Assembly: GCA_033558025.1 (NCBI GenBank)
Contig: JAUCEF010000016.1
Location: 2,976,001 to 3,040,000, forward strand
DNA length: 64,000 bases
Direction of reading: 5' to 3'
Source: Phytophthora sp. 'mugwort'
Lineage: Eukaryota > Oomycota > Peronosporomycetes > Peronosporales > Peronosporaceae
Shown: in pieces, positions 58,901-64,000 of the stretch
Layout: each line of letters opens with the position of its first letter
Position numbering within the stretch: the first letter of the stretch is position 1
Made by a program: the position numbers and the translations under genes
Notes under the pieces: generated by a model
Database searches by the model: none
The model's input: the letters and a program-made list of their open reading frames with translations, nothing else
Told to the model about the DNA's origin: nothing

Positions 58901-60082
58901 TCTCTTTACGGTTTGAAGCAATCGCCGCGGATGTGGAACAAGACCATCGACGACCTCATGCTCAAGCTAGGGTTCAAGAAGTGCGAGTCTGACCACTGCA
59001 TCTACTTCAAGCGTGACGACCAAGACATGATCTTCGTGGCGCTATATGTCGACGACCTGATCCTCGCAAGTAACAACGACAAGCTGCTCAAGTCGACGAA
59101 GAAGGCGCTCAGTGACCGTTTCGAGATGACGGACCTGGGCCAGCTCAAGTACTTCCTCGGCATGGAAATCGATCAAGATGTGACGACAGGGAAGGTGTCG
59201 ATGCGGCAAACCAAGTTTGCGAAAGACATTCTGGAGAAGTTCAACATGGAGAAGAGCAACCCTGTTAAGACGCCACAGGATCCGGGCCTCAAGCTGACCA
59301 AGGCCATGTGCGAGGGCGGCTGCAAGCACGACGAGACCATGGTAAACGTGCCATACCGGAACGCTGTGGGATGCCTCATGTATCTCATGGTAGGCACACG
59401 CCCGGACCTCGCAGCAGCAGTGGGAGTTCTCAGCCAGTTTGCAGCAGACCCATGCCCGACACACTGGCAGGCGCTCAAGAGGGTCTTCAGGTACATTCAA
59501 GGCACGAAGACGCACGGCATCGAGTTTCAAGCGAGCTGCGACGACGGACCCCAAGGCTATTCAGATGCCGACTGGGCTGGAGACATCGAGTCAAGAAGAA
59601 GTACAAGTGGCTACGCGTTCATGATGAATGGCGGATGCATCAGCTGGAGGAGCAAGAAGCAGCGGACAGTGGCGCTGTCTTCGACGGAAGCTGAGTACAT
59701 GGCGCTATCGGAGGCGACACAAGAGGCGGTGTGGCTTAAGGTGTTCCTGTGCGAGCTCGGCGAGATGACAAGCGATGAAGCAATCAAGATCTACGAGGAC
59801 AACCAAGGCTCCATCGCGTTGGCCAAGAATCCCGAATTCCACAAGCGCACCAAGCACATCGACATTCGCTACCATTTCGTGCGCGAGAAGGTGGAAGACG
59901 GTCAAGTGGTGCTGCAGTATGTTTCGACAACCGACATGCTGGCGGACATCATGACGAAGCCAATCTCTGCGACGCAGTTCAGTGTGCTCCGGAGCAAACT
60001 CGGCATCGAAGCGCTGAAGGCTGTCGAGTCGAGTGGGAGTGTTGTCAAGGAGACGTCTCGACCAGCTGCTGTATACCGGTAG
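55958..60082 (+). pseudogene. Copia Gag-Pol of B4 (single nonsense codon)
   Basis: It has the full length of 1375 codons including the stop, but codon 485 (57410-57412) is TAA where B3 has CAA, directly after CDGCSLGK in the integrase zinc-binding region. Landmarks: CCHC 243-256, protease D304, integrase D508, D571 and E607 (DD35E), YVDD 1030-1033. Upstream Gag and protease could still be expressed. Integrase, RT and RNase H require readthrough or supply in trans. Apart from this change it reads very close to B3. Confidence 0.94.
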
Positions 60083-60393
60083 GATACCGGTATGACCTTC
60101 ACTCAGTGGCATCGCAATCATCATGTGATTACGAGACGAAGATTACGTCACGGTGTTTATGGGACGGTGTTTACGCCACGGACGATTACGCCATGGGTGG
60201 GTACAAGATTGTGGGTACATGATGGGCTCTACGTGGCACTCCCTGATTGGCTGAAGTAACTCAGTATCCAGTAGAGAATCCAGTAGAGTGTACCCAGTAG
60301 GTAGAACTGTAGGCTTAGAGGTAGCAAGGAGTTTGCGAACTAAGGACCTAAATCGATCACTTTGCATTTTGCCATCAAGTGACCAAGCCTTTT
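60040..60393 (+). repeat. B4 3' LTR (354 bp)
   Basis: It follows GAGTGGGAG and ends AAGCCTTTT against the TSD CGCAC (60394-60398). It carries the same CATCATG variant as the middle LTR. Confidence 0.94.
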
Positions 60394-62072
60394 CGCACAA
60401 ACTTGACCTTCTTGCCGAACTGCGTCTGCACCTTCATGCTGTATGTCTTGATGCACTCTTCACTTTCCGACTTGGCACGCAGACAGAAACCCTTCATGCA
60501 TCCGCTGGCTTCGTCCACGATCAGGAGCAGGTACTTGCTACCGCCAAGCGAGTTTTCCTCCATGGGTCCGCAGATGTCAAAGTGGAGCAGCTCAAATGTG
60601 TCGTAGCGACGCTTGTCACGGTTGCTTGGGAATGGTTTTTGGACCATTTTGCCTTGCTGGCAACCACGACACACACTTGGTCCACTCGACTTGGAAGGTG
60701 CTTTCGCGTCCTTGATCATCTTGGTGTCGACCATCTTGCGAAGAACCTCGACTGGAGCGTGACCCATACGCGCGTGCAAATCGACCGTCCTTCCACTTGT
60801 CGCCGCATTTGCCGATCGCTGAGGTGTGCGAAGCCAGTAGAGTCCGTCCACGAGATCCGCCGTCGCCACCACTTGATTCGAGTCCTTGCGCGAAACGTGC
60901 ATCTCAGTGCCGTCAAATACCACTTGGAACTTGCCATGCTTGCTTATCTGCGGCACTGAAAGCAGATTCTTGCTCATATTTGGCACGTAAAGCGCGTTCT
61001 TGATCTCGATCTCGCGCTCGTCGCCGTTAGGCAGGACCACTCTTTCCACGATGGTCCCCACACCCTTGATGGCAGCCTTGTTGCCATCGGCCACCGAAAG
61101 TTCGCCTTCACTTCGCTCGATTAAATTGGCGAACTTGGACTTGTCGTTGCAAATATGGTGCGTGGCACCGCTGTCGACCGCCCACATCCCGGACACATTC
61201 TTGTCCGTCGAAACTCCACATTCCAGGGAAACCGCGAACGCCACTCGATCGTAGTCGTTGTCGTAGCCGTCGCTGTCGTTTCTCCACTGGATGTTGTTGG
61301 CCCCGCGTCCACGGCCGTTGCCGCCGCGTCTTGGCCCTCTGTTCTCGTCCTTCTGCTTGGTCCAGCACTTGTCAATGACATGCCCCAATTTTCCGCAGTA
61401 CGTGCATTGGCGAGGCTCACGGTCGGTGTTGAACGCCTTGGCCGCGTTCTCAGTCTTCACCGTCGCCGTCTTCTCGCCTTGTCGCTTGATGTGCTCGTTC
61501 GTGAGCACCTTCACAACGTCTTGCGACCGCAGTTCAGCGCTGCTCATCTCCAAGTTCAGCACGACGTTCTCGTAGCTCTTGGGGAGGCTGCGCAACAAGC
61601 AGATCGCCACGTCCTCGTCCTCCATCTTGGCACCGATGCTGCTGAGCTTGGCGCTGATGTTGAGGACCTCGTTGCAATGATGCAACACATTGCCGCCTTC
61701 CGACATCTCCATGCTGAAGAGTTGGTGCTTCAGGTAGATGCGACCAGCCTTCTGCCATCCACCGTACAGCGTCTTCAAGCGCGTCCACGCGATCCATGCT
61801 TCCTCGCAGTCATCGACCACATGATGGTAGTCGGCGTCCATGTGAAGCAACATCAGTCCAAAAGCGATGTTGCTCGACTTGACATACTCGTCCTTGGCCC
61901 GGGAGTCCGTAAAGGATGGAGACGTTTCCCGATTCACCACATGCCACGTCGACTTGGTCAGGAACACGCCACGCATGTAGCGGTTCCACGTCGCGTAGTT
62001 GTCTCCGTTGAACTTGTCGATGGAGACCTTGGTCGAGACGTCTTGGGCAGAGGACATGGTGCTTGGGCTCAT
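60394..62072 (-). pseudogene. Copia Gag-Pol, copy A12, N-terminal part
   Basis: It starts at the ATG in the primer-binding site (62065-62076) and encodes Gag, CCHC knuckle, protease DSGA and integrase up to KVKFVR, where the B dimer is inserted. Small differences from A10/A11 (TYSMKVQ, QISKHGK, EECIKT) show it is not a plain copy of its array neighbours. Confidence 0.94.
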
Positions 62073-62076
62073 AACC

Positions 62077-62419
62077 TGATAAAGGTGTTGAGGTCTTGAA
62101 GCGAGGCTTGGATTGAGCGGAGGGAGTTCTGCACTTGGGTGCGGGGACCGGAGTGAAGACCACTTGAGCTGAAGAAGGAAGATTCGAAAGTGATTGATTT
62201 ATCGGAGCTTACACTACCTAGTCTACCACATAGATATGCAGCCCTGCATCCAATCATTTGGTGCATCCAATCACCAACACTCCGCACTCGTCCAATCATC
62301 CTACTCGTCTAATCAGCGGTTGCGTAAACAACGTACCGTAAACATCGCGGGATCGTGTTGGACCGGTTCGGGTTAACCGGTTACTGGTACACAGTACCAA
62401 AACCTGGCAACCCTCAATA
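62077..62419 (-). repeat. Family A LTR, 5' LTR of A12 (343 bp)
   Basis: It follows the A12 primer-binding site and ends CCTCAATA directly against RNase H sequence of A14. The adjoining GACTG (62420-62424) would be the target duplication, but its partner at the left end of the array is GATTT. Confidence 0.92.
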
Positions 62420-64000
62420 GACTGGTTGTCTTCGCGGATCATGAGCTCGGGTCCAGTCTCATTAGCGGCCGCCAGAATCTCGCGCAGCAGGCGATGAATC
62501 CACTTGCCCTCTTGGATCGCCAGACTGAGTGCGATGTACTCCGCCTCACTCGTAGACAGCGAAACACTTGACTGCTTCTTGCTTCCCCAGCTCACTGGTG
62601 CACCCATTAGCATGAACGTGTAGCCGGAAGTCGACTTGCGGTCCGCGAGGTCGCCAGCCCAGTCCGCGTCCGAGTACCCGCGAAAGTTGATGTTGTCACC
62701 CGGCTTGAAGCAGATCCCATGCGTCTTGGTGCCTTGCAGGTAGCGAAAGATACGCTTGACCGCAACCCAGTGTTCTTCTTGAGGGTTCTCCATGAAGCGC
62801 GACGCATAGCCAACGGCGTACGCGATGTCCGGGCGCGTGGCAGTCATCAAGTGCATCAGAGCACCAACAGCTTCGCGAAACGGAGCGTTCACCTTGGTCG
62901 CTGCGTCACTTGAAATCAGTCGAGTGCTTATGTCGACGGGACTCACCACGGCCTTGCACTCGTCCATACCAAAACGCTTGAGAATGTCATCCACATAGCG
63001 GCGCTGACACATCGTCACGCTGCCGTCCGGGCCGTCCACCAATTCGATCCCAAGAACGAACGCGCACTTGCCGCTGTCGGTCATTTCGAAGCGTGTCTTG
63101 AGGTCGTTCTTCGTGCGTGAGATCAGCTCGGGTGAACTTCCGGTAATCAGCACGTCATCCACGTAGACCAGCACTAGCACGCAGTGACCGTCAACGATCT
63201 TGATGTAGAGGCACGGGTCGAACGCCGATACTTGAAAGCCGATGGAGCACACGAACTCGTCGAAGGTCTCATTCCACACGCGCGAAGCTTGCTTGAGACC
63301 GTAGATCGCCTTCACCAATTCCAGGCAGTCGAAGTCACCGTCGAGATCAACACCTTCGGGGACCGCGCAGAACACCAGTTCTTTCATTATCCCGTACAGG
63401 AAAGCTGTCACCACGTCGAGTTGGTCGAGGGGCCAGTCAAAATACTTGGCAATCGCGATGATCATGCGCAGCGTCACGTACTTGACCACGGGCGAGAACG
63501 TCTCGGTGTAGTCGATGCCGTACTTCTGCTTGAACCCCTTGGCCACGAGGCGCGCCTTGTACTTCTCGATCGATCCGTCCGCTTTGCGCTTGATCTTGAA
63601 CACCCACTTGGTGCCGATGGCGCGTTGTCCGTTAGGCAACTTGGCAGCACGAAACACACCACGAAGTCGCATCGATTCGAGCTCAGCACGAATCGCCTTG
63701 CGCCAGTGCACTTGGTCGGGGCCGTTCACCGCTTCTTGGAATGTCGTCGGCTCCGATAGATCGCCTGCTTCGACGGCATTGGCACTTGCACGCCAAAAAA
63801 CTGGTGGAGTCGATTCTTCATCTTGGTCTCCAGACTTTTCTTCTTCGTCTGCGTCTGCTCGGTGCGGAGGGGAGTAGTTCGGCGCACTTGCTTCTTCCAG
63901 TCCAGGTCGATGACGCACAGCTCGCGGTTTTCTGGCAGCTTCCTCTTCGTCACTCGGGCGGCTCTTGCGCTTCCCTGCCTGCGTGTACTCCGTCTGGCGG
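62420..64000 (-). pseudogene. Copia Gag-Pol, copy A14 (RT and RNase H, open but cut at both ends)
   Basis: It is open without frameshift from the window edge (acidic linker, [14 protein letters not shown]) through RT ([19 protein letters not shown]) to RNase H ([15 protein letters not shown]), and ends at EDNQS, where the A12 LTR begins. Its 5' part lies beyond 64000. It is more diverged from A10 than the array members are from each other (for example MENPQEEHW preceded by YASRF, and LREILAA), so it is probably an older copy that received the array. Confidence 0.91.

Larger units (their letters stand above)
46415..60393 (+). mobile_element. Tandem B dimer LTR-B3-LTR-B4-LTR (with nested A13)
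   Basis: Three B LTRs (46415-46768, 55600-55953, 60040-60393) frame two internal regions in the same orientation. The whole block is flanked by one 5-bp duplication CGCAC (46410-46414 and 60394-60398) in the integrase part of A12. Without nested A13 plus one TSD copy (4745 bp), the unit is 4440 bp long. A single TSD around a dimer points to insertion of one B followed by unequal exchange between LTRs, or to insertion of a tandem cDNA. Confidence 0.94.

Noticed and set aside
1..64000. Bacterial or phage system, host gene cluster or env-containing retrovirus
   Set aside because: All long frames are copia Gag-Pol or their antisense shadows. There are no bacterial operon features, no cellular genes and no third reading frame after RNase H.

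Overview
The 64 kb window contains only LTR retrotransposon DNA. I find no host gene, tRNA, rRNA or unique sequence. All of it can be assigned to three Ty1/copia (Pseudoviridae-type) families, here called A (LTR about 343 bp, Gag-Pol 1346 aa), B (LTR 354 bp, Gag-Pol 1374 aa) and C (LTR 357 bp, Gag-Pol 1337 aa; related to A but clearly diverged). Domain order is Gag, CCHC knuckle, DSGA protease, DD35E integrase, YVDD reverse transcriptase, RNase H, in a single open frame. The host is a eukaryote, most likely an oomycete (Peronosporales-like). The B LTR carries a 19-nt block that fits the oomycete Initiator plus flanking-promoter-region consensus at 17 of 19 positions, and the A and C LTRs carry weaker versions.

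Layout. 1-3448: A1 (+), degenerate, sharing the LTR at 3449-3791 with A2 (+, 3792-6462 and 11202-11646). A2 is split by an intact C element on the minus strand (6463-11201, TSD AGTGG). 11647-15327: LTR plus A3 (+), a mosaic and broken copy. 15328-30505: a compound array of A 5' fragments, A 3' fragments and A LTRs (+) separated by B elements on the minus strand (B1 16270-21062, solo LTR 22859-23212, B2 25009-29801). 30506-44040: a head-to-tail array on the minus strand, where A9, A10 and A11 share LTRs with a 4395-bp period and all have full open reading frames. It continues into A12, which is split (44041-46414 and 60394-62076) by a B3-B4 tandem dimer on the plus strand (46415-60393, TSD CGCAC). 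B3 is itself split by an intact A13 on the minus strand (48201-52940, TSD AGCTG). 62420-64000: A14 (-), an open A fragment that abuts the 5' LTR of A12.

Five complete Gag-Pol frames are present (C1, A9, A10, A11, A13). C1 and A13 have LTR pairs that look identical and perfect 5-bp TSDs, so they look recently active. The most unusual feature is how the start of these elements is built. The 12-nt primer-binding site directly after the LTR (GGTTATGAGCCC) is complementary to the anticodon stem-loop of initiator tRNA-Met, and the ATG inside it is the Gag-Pol start codon. The same initiator tRNA anticodon would therefore pair with the same AUG both for translation and for priming reverse transcription. 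At the other end, the A and C stop codon overlaps the polypurine tract, and the B stop codon lies inside the 3' LTR.

The rest of the story is structural. LTR-LTR recombination has produced shared-LTR arrays, mismatched target duplications, a solo LTR and mosaic copies. All boundaries were read by eye by comparing copies. Percent identities and insertion ages were not computed, and an assembly artefact in the tandem arrays cannot be excluded from sequence alone.
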